DNA from: Leptolyngbya sp. FACHB-8
GTDB lineage: Bacteria; Cyanobacteriota; Cyanobacteriia; Elainellales; Elainellaceae
NCBI RefSeq assembly: GCF_014695575.1
Contig: NZ_JACJOO010000077.1
Span: forward strand, 1 to 64,000
Direction: 5' to 3'
DNA length: 64,000 nucleotides
Shown here: positions 10,051-20,103 of the stretch, piece by piece
Position numbering within the stretch: position 1 is the first letter of the stretch
How the letters are laid out: the number at the start of each line of letters is the position of its first letter
Program-made: the position numbers and the translations under genes
The notes under the pieces: model-generated
What the model saw: only the letters and a program-made list of their open reading frames with translations
The model's database searches: none
What the model was told of the DNA's origin: nothing

Positions 10051-10159
10051 GATACAGCGCTTTTCAAACACTTAAAATCTGGTTGTTTTTGTGAGAGCCG
10101 CGCTCCGCGCGGTTCTCACAAAAACAACCGTGGCTGACTCAAGCGCAAAGCGCTGTATC
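10051..10159 (+). repeat. Family A hairpin element, copy A1
   Basis: A 109-base element with terminal inverted repeats GATACAGCGC/GCGCTGTATC and a 23-base stem, starting GGTTGTTTTTGTGAGAG, that pairs with its partner arm at 10107-10129 with one mismatch. The right end carries the small palindrome GCGCAAAGCGC. Five further copies lie in the window (32188, 42421, 43704, 55763, 61475). The 354-base gap between fbaB and rpe holds only this element, the hairpin at 9988 and, at about 10220-10325, a short open stretch in another frame that I could not assign. Confidence 0.8.
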
Positions 10160-10332
10160 TTAGATCAGTTTCAATGGCCCCCTGAGTGCCGCCGGGCGAT
10201 TCCATCGGACAATATCAACCCGATCGCTTACCTGCTCAAATCGTTCGCTTAACCCCAGGAAAAGTGGTATGGATGGTCGATCAAGTAGCAAGTTCCCTGT
10301 CCACCGCTGTTTCATCAATTTCTGGCTGAATT

Positions 10333-11034
10333 ATGCGACCCATTCAATCCTCTAAATCAACCGTGATTGCAGCGTCTCTCTTGTCCGCTGACTTCGGTCG
10401 GTTAGGAGAAGAAGTGCAAACCGTGGATGCAGCAGGTGCGGACTGGATTCACATTGATGTGATGGATGGTCGCTATGTGCCTAACATTACGATTGGGCCT
10501 TTAGTTGTAGAAGCAATTCGACCGAAGACGGCAAAGCCATTAAATGTTCATTTGATGATTGTTGAGCCAGAGCGGTACATTGTCGACTTTGCTCAAGCAG
10601 GTGCGGATCACATCTTAGTACAAGTCGGGGCCACTACTCATCTTCACCGTACCCTGTCGCAAATCAAGGAACTGGGTAAAAGAGCAGGTGTTGTGCTCAA
10701 TCCTGGTAATCCTTTAGAGGCGGTCGAGTGGGTGCTCGATCTGTGTGATGTGGTGCTAATTATGACCGTCAATCCTGGTTTTGGTGGGCAACATTTTATT
10801 CCAACCATGCTGCCCAAGATCCGTTGCTTACGGCAGATGTGCGATGAACGGGAACTTGATCCGTGGATTGAAGTGGATGGAGGCGTGAAGCCAGATAATG
10901 CGTGGCAAGTGTTAGAGGCAGGAGCAAATGCGATCGTAGCCGGATCAGCAATTTTTGAGTCAAAAGATTATGCAACAACGATCGCGGCCCTACGTCACAG
11001 CAAACGGTCCGAACCAGCCATAACGGACGGATAA
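10333..11034 (+). CDS. rpe: Ribulose-phosphate 3-epimerase
   Basis: TIM-barrel enzyme interconverting ribulose-5-phosphate and xylulose-5-phosphate, used by both the oxidative pentose phosphate pathway and the Calvin cycle. Metal and active-site signatures are [14 protein letters not shown] near residue 42, NVHLMI near 72, TVNPGFGGQ near 145 and EVDGGV near 178. Length 233 residues is usual. No strong ribosome site precedes ATG 10333. The following SDR starts four bases after its stop, so the two are cotranscribed. Since the Calvin cycle needs an epimerase everywhere, this copy inside a catabolic block may be a second, pathway-specific one (inference). Confidence 0.93.
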   Translation: MRPIQSSKSTVIAASLLSADFGRLGEEVQTVDAAGADWIHIDVMDGRYVPNITIGPLVVEAIRPKTAKPLNVHLMIVEPERYIVDFAQAGADHILVQVGATTHLHRTLSQIKELGKRAGVVLNPGNPLEAVEWVLDLCDVVLIMTVNPGFGGQHFIPTMLPKIRCLRQMCDERELDPWIEVDGGVKPDNAWQVLEAGANAIVAGSAIFESKDYATTIAALRHSKRSEPAITDG

Positions 11035-11038
11035 AGGG

Positions 11039-11812
11039 ATGATAAATCTACAAGGAAAAGTTGCCTTAGTCACCGGTAGTAGCCAAGGAATTGGCCAGGC
11101 AATTGCGATGCGTCTGGCACAAGAAGGAGCCGATATTGTCATTGATTACCGCTCTCATAGGGACGGGGCAAACGAAACGCTGGCGAAGGTAGAGGCAGCA
11201 GGGCGTAAAGGGCATATTATCCAGACAGATTTGAGCTTGGTCAACAACGTTCGCCAGCTGGTAACTGAAGGAGTTCAGCGCTTTGGCAAGCTCGATATTC
11301 TGGTAAACAACGCTGGTATAGATGGGAGAAATGTTGACTTCTGGAACATTACCGAAGCAGACTACGATGCGGTACTCAACACTAACCTCAAAGGCACATT
11401 CTTCACCACGCAAGCCTTTGTGCAACATTTAGTTGAGACGAAACGAGCCGGTAAAATCATCAACATCAGTTCTGTCCACGAGGAGATGGCGTTTCCTCAC
11501 TTCACACCTTACTGCGCCAGCAAAGGTGGAGTGAAGATGATGATGCGAAATCTAGCAGTAGAATTGGCACCCCTAGGAATCACAATCAACAACATTGCCC
11601 CTGGAGCAATCGAAACTTCTATCAACACCAAACTATTGAATGATCCAGTGAAACTCAATTCGCTTAAACAGAATATCCCCCTTGGGCGGTTGGGGACACC
11701 GGAAGATATTGCTCCAATGGTCGCGTTTCTCGCTTCCTCTGCCGCTGATTACATCACTGGGGCAACTTTCTTCGTCGATGGGGGGTTGATTCGGAATTAT
11801 CATGAGCAGTAG
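11039..11812 (+). CDS. SDR family oxidoreductase, glucose 1-dehydrogenase-like
   Basis: Short-chain dehydrogenase of 257 residues with [12 protein letters not shown] near residue 12, NNAGI near 91, the Ser in INISSVHEE, the YCASKGG catalytic pair and the C-terminal GATFFVDGG. The overall pattern ([11 protein letters not shown], then [12 protein letters not shown] near the end) resembles bacterial glucose 1-dehydrogenases. If so it would oxidise free glucose to gluconolactone. Neighbours support a sugar role: rpe ends four bases before, and a glucosidase-type hydrolase starts eight bases after. Substrate specificity within the SDR family is hard to read from sequence, so the glucose assignment is tentative. 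Confidence 0.8.
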   Translation: MINLQGKVALVTGSSQGIGQAIAMRLAQEGADIVIDYRSHRDGANETLAKVEAAGRKGHIIQTDLSLVNNVRQLVTEGVQRFGKLDILVNNAGIDGRNVDFWNITEADYDAVLNTNLKGTFFTTQAFVQHLVETKRAGKIINISSVHEEMAFPHFTPYCASKGGVKMMMRNLAVELAPLGITINNIAPGAIETSINTKLLNDPVKLNSLKQNIPLGRLGTPEDIAPMVAFLASSAADYITGATFFVDGGLIRNYHEQ

Positions 11813-11820
11813 GAATTGGT

Positions 11821-14499
11821 ATGACGCAAGAAGAAGCAAGGTTGGCAGCCGATCGCGAACGCACCGCCTACTGGAAACGTTGGGGGCCGTATCTGAGTGA
11901 ACGGCAGTGGGGCACCGTGCGCGAAGACTACAGCACCAACGGAACGGCCTGGGAATACTTTCCCCACGACCATGCGCGATCGCGGGCTTACCGTTGGGGA
12001 GAAGACGGGATTGCTGGCATTTCGGATACGCATCAGCGGCTATGCTTTGCGATCGCCTTGTGGAATGGTGAAGATCCAATTCTTAAAGAGCGATTGTTTG
12101 GGTTGACGGGGAATGAGGGCAATCATGGAGAGGATGTCAAAGAGTACTACTTTTACCTCGACAATACTCCTACTCACTCCTATATGAAGTATCTCTATAA
12201 ATATCCACATCGTGCGTTTCCTTACACTCAGTTAGTGGAGGAGAATCGTCGTAGAAGTCGGCAAGATTTTGAATTTGAACTACTGGATACAGGAATATTT
12301 GAGAGTAACAACTATTTTGATGTATTTGTTGAATATGCCAAAGCATCATCTGAGGATATCCTAATCCAAATTAATGTTATCAACCGGGGAACTGAAATTA
12401 GAACGCTGCACTTACTACCGACTTTGTGGTTTCGCAACACCTGGGCTTGGGGTTTTGAGAAGGAAGAAAAACCTTGGTTGGCTGTGAGCCAAACAACCGA
12501 TCATCTCAGCGTTATTGAGGCATTTCATCCCACGCTGGGAAGGCGATGGTTTTACTGTGAGGACATCCCCAATCTATTGTTTACGAACAATGAAACGAAT
12601 TACGAACGTTTGTTTGAAGTAAGCAACGCTTCGTCTTATGTCAAAGATGGCATCAACGATTATGTGATTCACAACCATAAGGATGCGATTAATCCTAGCC
12701 AAACCGGAACAAAATTCTCGGCTCATTATCAGCTTGCCATCGCGCCTGGTGCAATGCAAACGGTACGGCTTCGATTGAGGGACTCTTACTCTGATCCCAG
12801 CAACAGCAGGACAGAGTTGTTCGGGCAGGAATTTGGGGCCACCTTTCGCAATCGTCAGCAAGAGGCAGATGAATTCTATCAGCGTATTAGCCCTTCTTCA
12901 CAGTCTGAGGAGATGCAAAATATTCAGCGGCAGGCCTTTGCAGGAATGCTTTGGAACAAGCAGTTTTATCATTACGTGATACATGATTGGCTACATGGCG
13001 ATCCAACAAATCCTGCACCGCCGGAACGTAAATATGGAAGGAATCATGAATGGACGCATCTTTATAACGATGATGTTCTCTCAATGCCCGACAAGTGGGA
13101 ATACCCCTGGTTTGCTGCATGGGATTTAGCCTTTCATTGCATTCCTTTAACCCTGCTCGATCCGGAGTTTGCTAAACGTCAGTTAAGTGTCTTGACGCGG
13201 GAATGGTACATGCATCCCAATGGGCAACTGCCTGCCTATGAGTGGGCATTCAGTGATGTCAATCCACCGGTTCACGCCTGGGCGGCCCTGCAGATCTACG
13301 AAATTGAGCAGAAAATGTATGGTCGAAGCGATCGCCCTTTTCTAGAGCGAGTGTTTCAGAAATTACTGCTCAACTTCACCTGGTGGGTGAATCGCAAAGA
13401 TATCGAAGGCAAAAACGTATTCCAGGGTGGATTTTTAGGGTTAGACAACATTGGAGTATTTGATCGCAGTGCATCGCTACCTGATGGTGGTTACATTAAT
13501 CAGGCAGATGGAACAAGCTGGATGGGCATGTACTGCTTAAATATGTTGGAGATTGCCTTAGAACTGGCAAAAGAAGATTCTACCTATGAAGACGTTGCCA
13601 GCAAGTTCTTTGAACACTTTCTCTACATTGCCGATGCTATTGACGGAGTGGGTGAAGCCGAACTATCCCTCTGGGACGAAACAGATGGGTTCTATTATGA
13701 TGCACTGCATTTGCCTGACGGACAGCACTTTTTGATGAAGGTGCGATCGGTTGTAGGGCTTGCTCCGCTATTTGCCGTTACAACTCTAGAACCGGAGACC
13801 CTGAATCAATTCCCTGGTTTCAGAAAACGAACCGCATGGTTTATGCAAAATCGTCCTGACTTGACCCGAAAAGCTATCTGCCTGGAGACAAGAGGGGGCC
13901 AATCGAGAAGCTTGCTGGCGATCGCAGGACAACATCAATTGCGACGAATTCTGCAAAAAATGCTGGATGAAGCTGAATTTCTTGCCCCTTATGGTATTCG
14001 ATCGCTCTCCAAATTCCATGCCAGCAATCCCTACGTTCTCCAAATTCATGGCAACGAGTACCGAGTCGATTATGAACCTGCGGAATCGACAACAGGTGTT
14101 TTTGGAGGCAATTCTAACTGGCGTGGACCTGTTTGGTTTCCCATGAATTACCTGGTCATCGAGTCCTTGCAGAAGTACTATCACTATTTGGGGGATGAGT
14201 TCAAAGTAGAATGCCCAACTGGCTCTGGTCAAATGATGACGCTCTGGCAAGTCGCAGCTGAGCTATCCCAACGGCTGCTTCGGACATTCTTAAACGATGT
14301 CAACGGAGAACGCCCTATCTATGGCGGAACAGAAACCTTTCAAACCGATCCCCATTGGCATGATCTGGTTCTATTTTATGAATATTTTCATGGCGATAAC
14401 GGTGCAGGCATTGGAGCGAGTCACCAAACGGGTTGGACTGGGCTAGTCGCAAAACTGATCCACCAATATGCAAAACATGGCGAGAATCCCACAGCGTAG
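11821..14499 (+). CDS. GH63-like (MGH1-type) glycoside hydrolase
   Basis: Large cytosolic protein of 892 residues resembling GH63/mannosylglycerate-hydrolase-like glucosidases. Recognisable parts are the N-terminal beta region with [20 protein letters not shown], then the (alpha/alpha)6 barrel with [23 protein letters not shown] split over several helices, AWDLAFH, and late in the protein [13 protein letters not shown] and GWTGLVA, both typical of the family. No signal peptide is present, so it acts inside the cell, probably releasing glucose from a small glucoside or oligosaccharide; the exact substrate is unknown. It follows the glucose dehydrogenase-like SDR by eight bases and ends the block. 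Its stop is about 30 bases from the convergent helicase gene. Confidence 0.82.
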   Translation: MTQEEARLAADRERTAYWKRWGPYLSERQWGTVREDYSTNGTAWEYFPHDHARSRAYRWGEDGIAGISDTHQRLCFAIALWNGEDPILKERLFGLTGNEGNHGEDVKEYYFYLDNTPTHSYMKYLYKYPHRAFPYTQLVEENRRRSRQDFEFELLDTGIFESNNYFDVFVEYAKASSEDILIQINVINRGTEIRTLHLLPTLWFRNTWAWGFEKEEKPWLAVSQTTDHLSVIEAFHPTLGRRWFYCEDIPNLLFTNNETNYERLFEVSNASSYVKDGINDYVIHNHKDAINPSQTGTKFSAHYQLAIAPGAMQTVRLRLRDSYSDPSNSRTELFGQEFGATFRNRQQEADEFYQRISPSSQSEEMQNIQRQAFAGMLWNKQFYHYVIHDWLHGDPTNPAPPERKYGRNHEWTHLYNDDVLSMPDKWEYPWFAAWDLAFHCIPLTLLDPEFAKRQLSVLTREWYMHPNGQLPAYEWAFSDVNPPVHAWAALQIYEIEQKMYGRSDRPFLERVFQKLLLNFTWWVNRKDIEGKNVFQGGFLGLDNIGVFDRSASLPDGGYINQADGTSWMGMYCLNMLEIALELAKEDSTYEDVASKFFEHFLYIADAIDGVGEAELSLWDETDGFYYDALHLPDGQHFLMKVRSVVGLAPLFAVTTLEPETLNQFPGFRKRTAWFMQNRPDLTRKAICLETRGGQSRSLLAIAGQHQLRRILQKMLDEAEFLAPYGIRSLSKFHASNPYVLQIHGNEYRVDYEPAESTTGVFGGNSNWRGPVWFPMNYLVIESLQKYYHYLGDEFKVECPTGSGQMMTLWQVAAELSQRLLRTFLNDVNGERPIYGGTETFQTDPHWHDLVLFYEYFHGDNGAGIGASHQTGWTGLVAKLIHQYAKHGENPTA

Positions 14500-14529
14500 A
14501 ATAAAGTCGAGTTAGGGGTTACAAGAACT

Positions 14530-16203
14530 TCACTCTGGCAGAATTTCAATTTGATAACTGTAGCCCTGCTCTGCCAAAAATAACTGCCGATGCCGGGCAA
14601 ACTCCTCTTCGCAGGTTCGCAGCGAAACGAGCGTATAGAACTGGGCGCTACGACCATCCGATTTGGGACGCAATACCCGACCGAGCCGCTGCGCCTCTTC
14701 CTGTCGCGAGCCGTACTTGCCCGACACTTGAATCAACACATCAGCATCGGGTAAATCGAGCGCAAAGTTGCCTACCCGCGAGAGGATCAAGCCCGAAATC
14801 TCACCCGATCGAAACTGTTCGTAGCGGCGATCGCGCTCAGCCTGCGATGTTTTTCCCGTGACAAGTGGTAGTCCGGTTTGGGCAGCGAGTTGATTGAGTT
14901 GATTGAGGTATTCGCCAATAATTAAGATGCGATGTCCGCTTTCCTTCTCCAAAAGCGATCGCACGACTTCTTCTTTACGAGGATTTTCCGCCGCAATGCG
15001 AAACTGATGACGTTTCTCGGCAACGGCATATTCCATCTGTCTTGCCATAGTTTGCGGCACGCGAATTTCGGTGCATTCAGCAGCAGCAATAAAGCCCTGT
15101 CCTTCGAGTTCGCGCCAGGGCACATCGTACCGTTTGGGGCCAATTAGGGCAAACACATCCCCTTCTTTGCCATCTTCGCGGATTAAAGTCGCTGTCAACC
15201 CCAGGCGACGGCGGGCTTGCAGTTCGGCCGTAATGCGAAAAACTGGGGCGGGCAGCAGATGCACTTCGTCGTAAATAATTAAGCCCCATGATCGGGCATT
15301 GAATAGCTGAAAGTGGGGAAACTCGCCATCTTTGCTGGAGCGATAGCTGAGAATTTGATAGGTCGCCAGTGTAATCGGAGCCGTTTGTTTTGACTCGCCG
15401 CTGTACTCCGCGATCGCTTCTGGCGGCAATGTCGTTTTATCTAGCAGTTCACGCTGCCACTGCCGCACCGAGGTCAGGCTGCTTGTTAGCACCAGGGTAT
15501 TTTCCTGAACCTGCGCGATCGCCGCCAGTCCCACCATTGTTTTTCCAGCTCCGCAGGGCAACACAATGACGCCGCTGCCACCCTGTACCCGGCCGGCCTG
15601 ATAAAAAGCTTCCGCCGCTTCCTTCTGGTAGTCGCGCAAAATAAATGGCATTCCCACTGTTGAAATCGTTCGCAGCTCCAAGTGCAGAGCATCACCGGTA
15701 ACATAACCCGCCAGATCTTCCGCCGGATAGCCTGCCGCCAGCAATGCCTGTTTCAAAACACCGCGATCGCCTGCCTCTACTGCAAACACACAGTCTGCAA
15801 GACGATCGCCCAAATACTTCGCCACCTCATCACTGCGGCTAAGGAGTTCCGCTAAGGGCAAATCAGCAATTTTGAGCAACAGACGATCGCTGTCTCGCTC
15901 AATCACCGTCAGACCGTAGCGGCTGCCCAATGCCGTAATTTCTTGCGCCACGGCATCGGGCATGGGATATTTTGCGTAACCCCGCAGCGCCGCAATCATG
16001 TCGACAACAGGCATTCCGGCAGCGCGGGCATTCCAGATGCTCAGGGGCGAGATCTGGTAAGTGTGAATATGCTCTGGACTCTTGATCAATTCTGCAAACG
16101 GGGCGATCGCAGCACGGGCAGCATCGGCATGGGGCGAATGCACTTCCAGCAGGACGGAGCGATCGCTTTGAATAATGAGTGGATTTTCGGGAACGTAGGA
16201 CAT
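14530..16203 (-). CDS. DNA repair helicase of the XPB/Rad25 family
   Basis: SF2 helicase of 557 residues resembling bacterial XPB. An N-terminal damage-recognition-type region (about 1-185) precedes the helicase core. The P-loop PCGAGKT is at residues 216-222, the DEVH box at 312-315 and motif III GLTAT at about 335. Motif VI is QRLGRVLRP near 505. In bacteria such helicases typically sit beside the protein encoded just upstream here, with only three bases between the genes, so the pair probably works as one unit in DNA repair or remodelling. GC content looks higher here than in the flanking blocks, but GCGATCGC sites remain common, which argues against recent import. Confidence 0.9.
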   Translation of the reverse strand: MSYVPENPLIIQSDRSVLLEVHSPHADAARAAIAPFAELIKSPEHIHTYQISPLSIWNARAAGMPVVDMIAALRGYAKYPMPDAVAQEITALGSRYGLTVIERDSDRLLLKIADLPLAELLSRSDEVAKYLGDRLADCVFAVEAGDRGVLKQALLAAGYPAEDLAGYVTGDALHLELRTISTVGMPFILRDYQKEAAEAFYQAGRVQGGSGVIVLPCGAGKTMVGLAAIAQVQENTLVLTSSLTSVRQWQRELLDKTTLPPEAIAEYSGESKQTAPITLATYQILSYRSSKDGEFPHFQLFNARSWGLIIYDEVHLLPAPVFRITAELQARRRLGLTATLIREDGKEGDVFALIGPKRYDVPWRELEGQGFIAAAECTEIRVPQTMARQMEYAVAEKRHQFRIAAENPRKEEVVRSLLEKESGHRILIIGEYLNQLNQLAAQTGLPLVTGKTSQAERDRRYEQFRSGEISGLILSRVGNFALDLPDADVLIQVSGKYGSRQEEAQRLGRVLRPKSDGRSAQFYTLVSLRTCEEEFARHRQLFLAEQGYSYQIEILPE

Positions 16204-16206
16204 GAT

Positions 16207-18072
16207 TCAACCCAACCCCGGCAAGCTATAGCCCATTTTCTTCAAACCGTTGCGAAACTTGGTTTCCGTCTCGGCCGGCACGACGAGGTAGCACGCCCCA
16301 CCTGTACCGATGGCTTTGGGCTGGTCAGCGAGAAAACAGTAGGCTTTGGTGCGCGAATCGCTGGCAATTTGGGCAGCCAGGGCAGCATCGGCACAGCGAA
16401 TCAAACGGGCAGCTCCCAGGTCTTGCAGGCTGGTGGTGCGGGTTTGCAGGTCGGCAAGAAACTGTGTGACGGGTTGTGGTAAGGGTTCTCCGCTGCTGGC
16501 CATGAGCCAGTCCTGTAATTCCTTCACGGTGCGTCCCTGGGCGATCGCATCCAGCAATTTTGCCTGATCTAGTTTCCACACCACATCGGACACGGACACG
16601 AGAAAACTATTGAGCAGTAGGCGATCGGCACGGGACAATTCGCTGACCGCAACGACCTCCAGATTTGGTAGAACGCGCAGAATTCGCTTGGGGGTGGGGG
16701 CGGCAGGCTGGTAACGATCGCTTAGCCCCAAAAGATACGCACCTAGCGGCGTGAGCCGAAAGTAAGCAAGCCCGTCATAGCGGCTGAAAGTGGCTTCGTG
16801 ATAGTGGTCCATAGGCAAGATGAGAAAGCCCTCATCTGGGTGCAGATACGCAACATCAATCAAGCCTAAGGTGGCAACGTATTCAAATAGAAAGCACAGA
16901 ATGTATCGTGCTTCCAGAAGCATCCAACTGTTGTAATAAAAGGAACCGTAATCTTCGAGCGATAAACTCTCCGGGTTGCGACTGACTTGGAAATCGTAGC
17001 CTGCGGCGACCATGTAGCGCAAAAAGGCAGAAAACTCTACCCAGCGATCGATCGCACAGTCTTTAAGGGCACTAACAATCACGTTCCGTCGTCCTGCGAC
17101 GGCAGTAAGGCTACGCTTGGCCTTCCCGGTTTGACCTTTGATGCTGTCAATGCGGCGCAGTTCATCCAGAAACGTCGTTTTAAGCCACTGTTTCCATAGG
17201 GTTTGCAGCGTCTTCTCGGATGGTTCATTCAGTGCTTTTTGTCCGGCTTTGGTCAATGCCAACCGTTTTCCGTTCAGTTCAACTAGCTTTCCCGCCTGCA
17301 ATAGCATCGTCCAGGCAAACGGCTTGATCGAGCCAATGTCATATTCGTAGTCCCAGCCCGCAGGCGATCGTTTTGCTGCCCAACCGCTATAGTAATCGCC
17401 GTCTTCCAGAACTTCGGCGATCATGTTCAGCGTTGCCCCTGTCGGAAAGAAGGTTTTGTCACTCACCGCAACTTTGCCCAGGTCCACCAGTCGCAGTACG
17501 GTCTGAACATCGCGTCGGGCAATCGCTTCAGTTTCTCGAACGGTAAGGGGAAATTCGACAGTGGTTTTGTACTGTTTCCGTTCGCGGTTGTCATATGTCA
17601 TCAAGGTTCGGGGTAGGCTGGACGGCAGAGTTTCAAGGCTGTCCATTTGCGTCGGTTCTGGCGGTGGCACAAAGGCTTTAAGCTGCGCTTTGAGATCCTT
17701 CGGCATCGTGCCGCTATAGAAAAATAGCCCCAAAATGGTTGGGCGGAAGGAATAGTAGGAGGGGCGATCGTCCTGCTGCCACTTGGCTTCTGCGCCATAT
17801 TTACTCACAAACCGCTGCTGCTGATAGCGATCGTTCCGGCTGTGAACCACTTCAGCGATCGTGGCTTGCTGGAGGCGATCGCACTGCTGCCACAGCCTTT
17901 GGAGCGCTTTGCCTTGCAGTCGTTGCGACACATAGCTTACGAGCTCAGCTTTGCGCGTGGGAATGGTACCACTGGGCAACAGCTGCGCCAGTACCTTCAA
18001 CTGATCAACGGTACAGTTGTTGAGGGCTTCAAGTAAAGTAGGAATTTGTTCCGGTTGGCTATAGTAGGGCAT
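16207..18072 (-). CDS. Helicase-associated protein (partner of XPB)
   Basis: Protein of 621 residues with a helicase-associated winged-helix-like C-terminal half (the PF13625-type region seen in partners of bacterial XPB): ILRVLPNLEVVAVSELSRA near residue 460 begins it, and the last 40 residues read AYCFLADQPKAIG then a short C-tail. The N-terminal part starts PYYSQPEQIPTLLEAL and probably folds into small helical DNA-binding domains. The frame continues upstream to 18156, but CAT at 18070-18072 gives a start preceded by a purine-rich AGGGAC stretch and by the natural N-terminus. It is followed by the XPB gene after three bases, a conserved pairing. Biochemical role unproven. Confidence 0.82.
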   Translation of the reverse strand: MPYYSQPEQIPTLLEALNNCTVDQLKVLAQLLPSGTIPTRKAELVSYVSQRLQGKALQRLWQQCDRLQQATIAEVVHSRNDRYQQQRFVSKYGAEAKWQQDDRPSYYSFRPTILGLFFYSGTMPKDLKAQLKAFVPPPEPTQMDSLETLPSSLPRTLMTYDNRERKQYKTTVEFPLTVRETEAIARRDVQTVLRLVDLGKVAVSDKTFFPTGATLNMIAEVLEDGDYYSGWAAKRSPAGWDYEYDIGSIKPFAWTMLLQAGKLVELNGKRLALTKAGQKALNEPSEKTLQTLWKQWLKTTFLDELRRIDSIKGQTGKAKRSLTAVAGRRNVIVSALKDCAIDRWVEFSAFLRYMVAAGYDFQVSRNPESLSLEDYGSFYYNSWMLLEARYILCFLFEYVATLGLIDVAYLHPDEGFLILPMDHYHEATFSRYDGLAYFRLTPLGAYLLGLSDRYQPAAPTPKRILRVLPNLEVVAVSELSRADRLLLNSFLVSVSDVVWKLDQAKLLDAIAQGRTVKELQDWLMASSGEPLPQPVTQFLADLQTRTTSLQDLGAARLIRCADAALAAQIASDSRTKAYCFLADQPKAIGTGGACYLVVPAETETKFRNGLKKMGYSLPGLG

Positions 18073-18357
18073 TGCCTTGTCCCTGCGCTGCTTTTCATTA
18101 GAATACAGATTTTCATGAGAAAACGAAGAGGTTAAGCAGCAAACATAGCCTGACAATCTTCAAGATGTTAGCAGGAATAAACCTGAGCATCGTCACTCCC
18201 CTAAGACTGAAACTTGTTGGTTCTATCGCAATATCTCTAAGTGATACACTTTCTGTATAAATCACGTTCTCTTACAGCAGCACGGTCTACAGAGGTGTAT
18301 CTTATGGGTCTTTCTCTGTCACATTCACGTCCAACTTAACTGATGGAGGATTCAGAT

Positions 18358-18783
18358 ATGGATAACAATCCCAGCATTCTCTCACACGTTTCGATTGGCA
18401 CCAATGATTTTGAGCGATCGATCGCCTTCTATGATGCTGTGTTGCCAACGTTGGGCTGTAAGCGGTTGATGGAGCATCCGGGAGCGATCGCCTATGGCAA
18501 ACAGTATCCCGAATTTTGGGTGGGAAATCCATTTGATAGGCAACCTGCAACAGTTGGGAATGGCACTCATATTGGCTTTATCGCGCCCACTAAAGAAGCC
18601 GTCCACGCCTTCTACGAGGCAGCATTAGCGGCAGGAGGCAAAGACGAAGGTGCCCCCGGTGGTAGATCTGAATACAGTGAGCCCTATTACGGCTGCTTTG
18701 TGCGCGATCCGGATGGACACAAGATAGAAGCCGCATTTTGGGATGAGCAACTTGAGCAGGAACTCAACCAGCGCAATGTTTGA
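18358..18783 (+). CDS. VOC family protein (glyoxalase/bleomycin-resistance fold)
   Basis: Protein of 141 residues with one pair of beta-alpha-beta-beta-beta units. It opens LSHVSIGTNDFERSIAFYDA, the usual VOC start with a metal-binding His, and ends with YYGCFVRDPDGHKIEAAFW, which carries another His and the metal-binding Glu. It may be a lactoylglutathione lyase-like enzyme or a binding protein; the substrate cannot be told. GGAGG at 18345-18349 lies eight bases before ATG 18358 and decides this start over an in-frame ATG at 18343. No operon partner is obvious. Confidence 0.85.
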   Translation: MDNNPSILSHVSIGTNDFERSIAFYDAVLPTLGCKRLMEHPGAIAYGKQYPEFWVGNPFDRQPATVGNGTHIGFIAPTKEAVHAFYEAALAAGGKDEGAPGGRSEYSEPYYGCFVRDPDGHKIEAAFWDEQLEQELNQRNV

Positions 18784-19075
18784 CCAGCGTATGAGCCGTC
18801 TTTAACTTGCAGGATAAGACTATGGAATTCCATTGAGGTCGCCTGATTGATCATGTTCTATCAGGCAGGACTGGCAGCGGCCGGTCGAGACAATGGTGCG
18901 TACCCGGTGAACTATTCGAGTAGGTTCTGACCTAATATGCACAGGCATCTGCCTTTAGAGAGATATTTAATGCGTATGAATTCGGTTGATAGCCTCAAAA
19001 ATTAGGAGAACTTTCTCCGGAATTTCAGAACTAATGAGTGTAGTTCTAACGGCTCGTAACTCCAGGTTGAAGTGT

Positions 19076-20059
19076 ATGATTCAAGGGATGCAAAGAGCTT
19101 CGCTTCGCTCATTTTGTTTGTTTTTTCTGACTGTTTTACTCACTGTTAGTTGTACAAGCATTAACTCCAATAACGGGGAAACAAACTCCAATAGCCAGAC
19201 CCGTGCGCCAAGCGAAATCACAACATCCGACACCGATCGCAACAACGAGTTACGCGATCGCATTGAACAAATTTCTCAAATGGCTCAAGGGCGGGTTGGG
19301 GCAACAGCCACCGTGCTAGAAACTGGAGAGTCAGTATCTCTGAATGGAGATCAACAATTTCCAATGCAGAGCGTTTACAAGTTTCCGATCGCAATGGCGG
19401 TTCTGGCTCAAGTCGATCAAGGAAACCTGGAGCTAGACCAGACGATCCGAATTGAAGCCAGCGATATTGTTCAAGATAGCCAGATTCTGGAGGAGAATTC
19501 CCAAGGAAAGGAATTCCGTTTAGCCGAATTGTTGCAGTATATGGTTTCTGAAAGTGATAGTACGGCTTGTGATGCGCTATTACGGCTCATCGGTGGACCA
19601 CAACAAGTCACGGCGTATTTAAGCAATCTTGGCATTAATGATATCGTTGTCGCGAACACAGAGAATGAGATTCAGTTTGGGCAAGATCCAACCTTGCAAT
19701 ATCGTAACTATGCAACGCCAGATGCAGCCGTTCATTTATTACGTGCTTTTCATGAAGGGCAAGGGCTTTCAGATTCTAGTCACGCCTCCCTGCAAGAATG
19801 GATGACAGAGACCTCGACTGGTCCAAACCGGATTAAGGGACTGTTGCCTGAGGGAACCGTTGTCGCGCACAAAACAGGAACTTCAGCGACGGTCGATGGA
19901 GTAACGGCTGCAACTAATGATGTGGGAATTGTGACGTTGCCGAATGGGCAGCATTTAGCGATCGCCGTCTTTGTTTCAGATTCTAGAGCAAGCGGTACAG
20001 TCCGTGAAGAAGTCATTGCAAAGGTGGCAAAGGCAGCTTGGGACGAATGGAGTCAATAA
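19076..20059 (+). CDS. Class A beta-lactamase-like serine hydrolase, lipoprotein
   Basis: Exported serine beta-lactamase-like protein. The N-terminus has a basic start, a hydrophobic run and a lipobox-like LLTVSC, so it is probably lipid-anchored after cleavage before Cys. The active-site SVYK (SxxK) is near residue 98 and the KTG triad is present in VAHKTGTSA near 265. The residues NTENEIQFGQDPTLQYRNYA fit the omega-loop region of the A2 (PER-like) branch. The usual SDN motif reads SDS (SESDSTACDALL). The frame is open to a TTG at 18986; I chose ATG 19076 because it gives a clean signal peptide, with ATG 19088 as an alternative. The real substrate may be a peptidoglycan-derived or other beta-lactam compound. 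Confidence 0.82.
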   Translation: MIQGMQRASLRSFCLFFLTVLLTVSCTSINSNNGETNSNSQTRAPSEITTSDTDRNNELRDRIEQISQMAQGRVGATATVLETGESVSLNGDQQFPMQSVYKFPIAMAVLAQVDQGNLELDQTIRIEASDIVQDSQILEENSQGKEFRLAELLQYMVSESDSTACDALLRLIGGPQQVTAYLSNLGINDIVVANTENEIQFGQDPTLQYRNYATPDAAVHLLRAFHEGQGLSDSSHASLQEWMTETSTGPNRIKGLLPEGTVVAHKTGTSATVDGVTAATNDVGIVTLPNGQHLAIAVFVSDSRASGTVREEVIAKVAKAAWDEWSQ

Positions 20060-20103
20060 GCTTTCTTTAGCGTTTGCAAATTTTGCTCAGTTGCGGTCTG
20101 CTC

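Noticed and set aside
10200-10332. Open stretch before rpe reading LPAQIVRLTPGKVVWMVDQ
   Set aside because: Looks protein-like, but has no start and no family I can recognise; it may be a tail of a lost gene and is mentioned only in the gap note.
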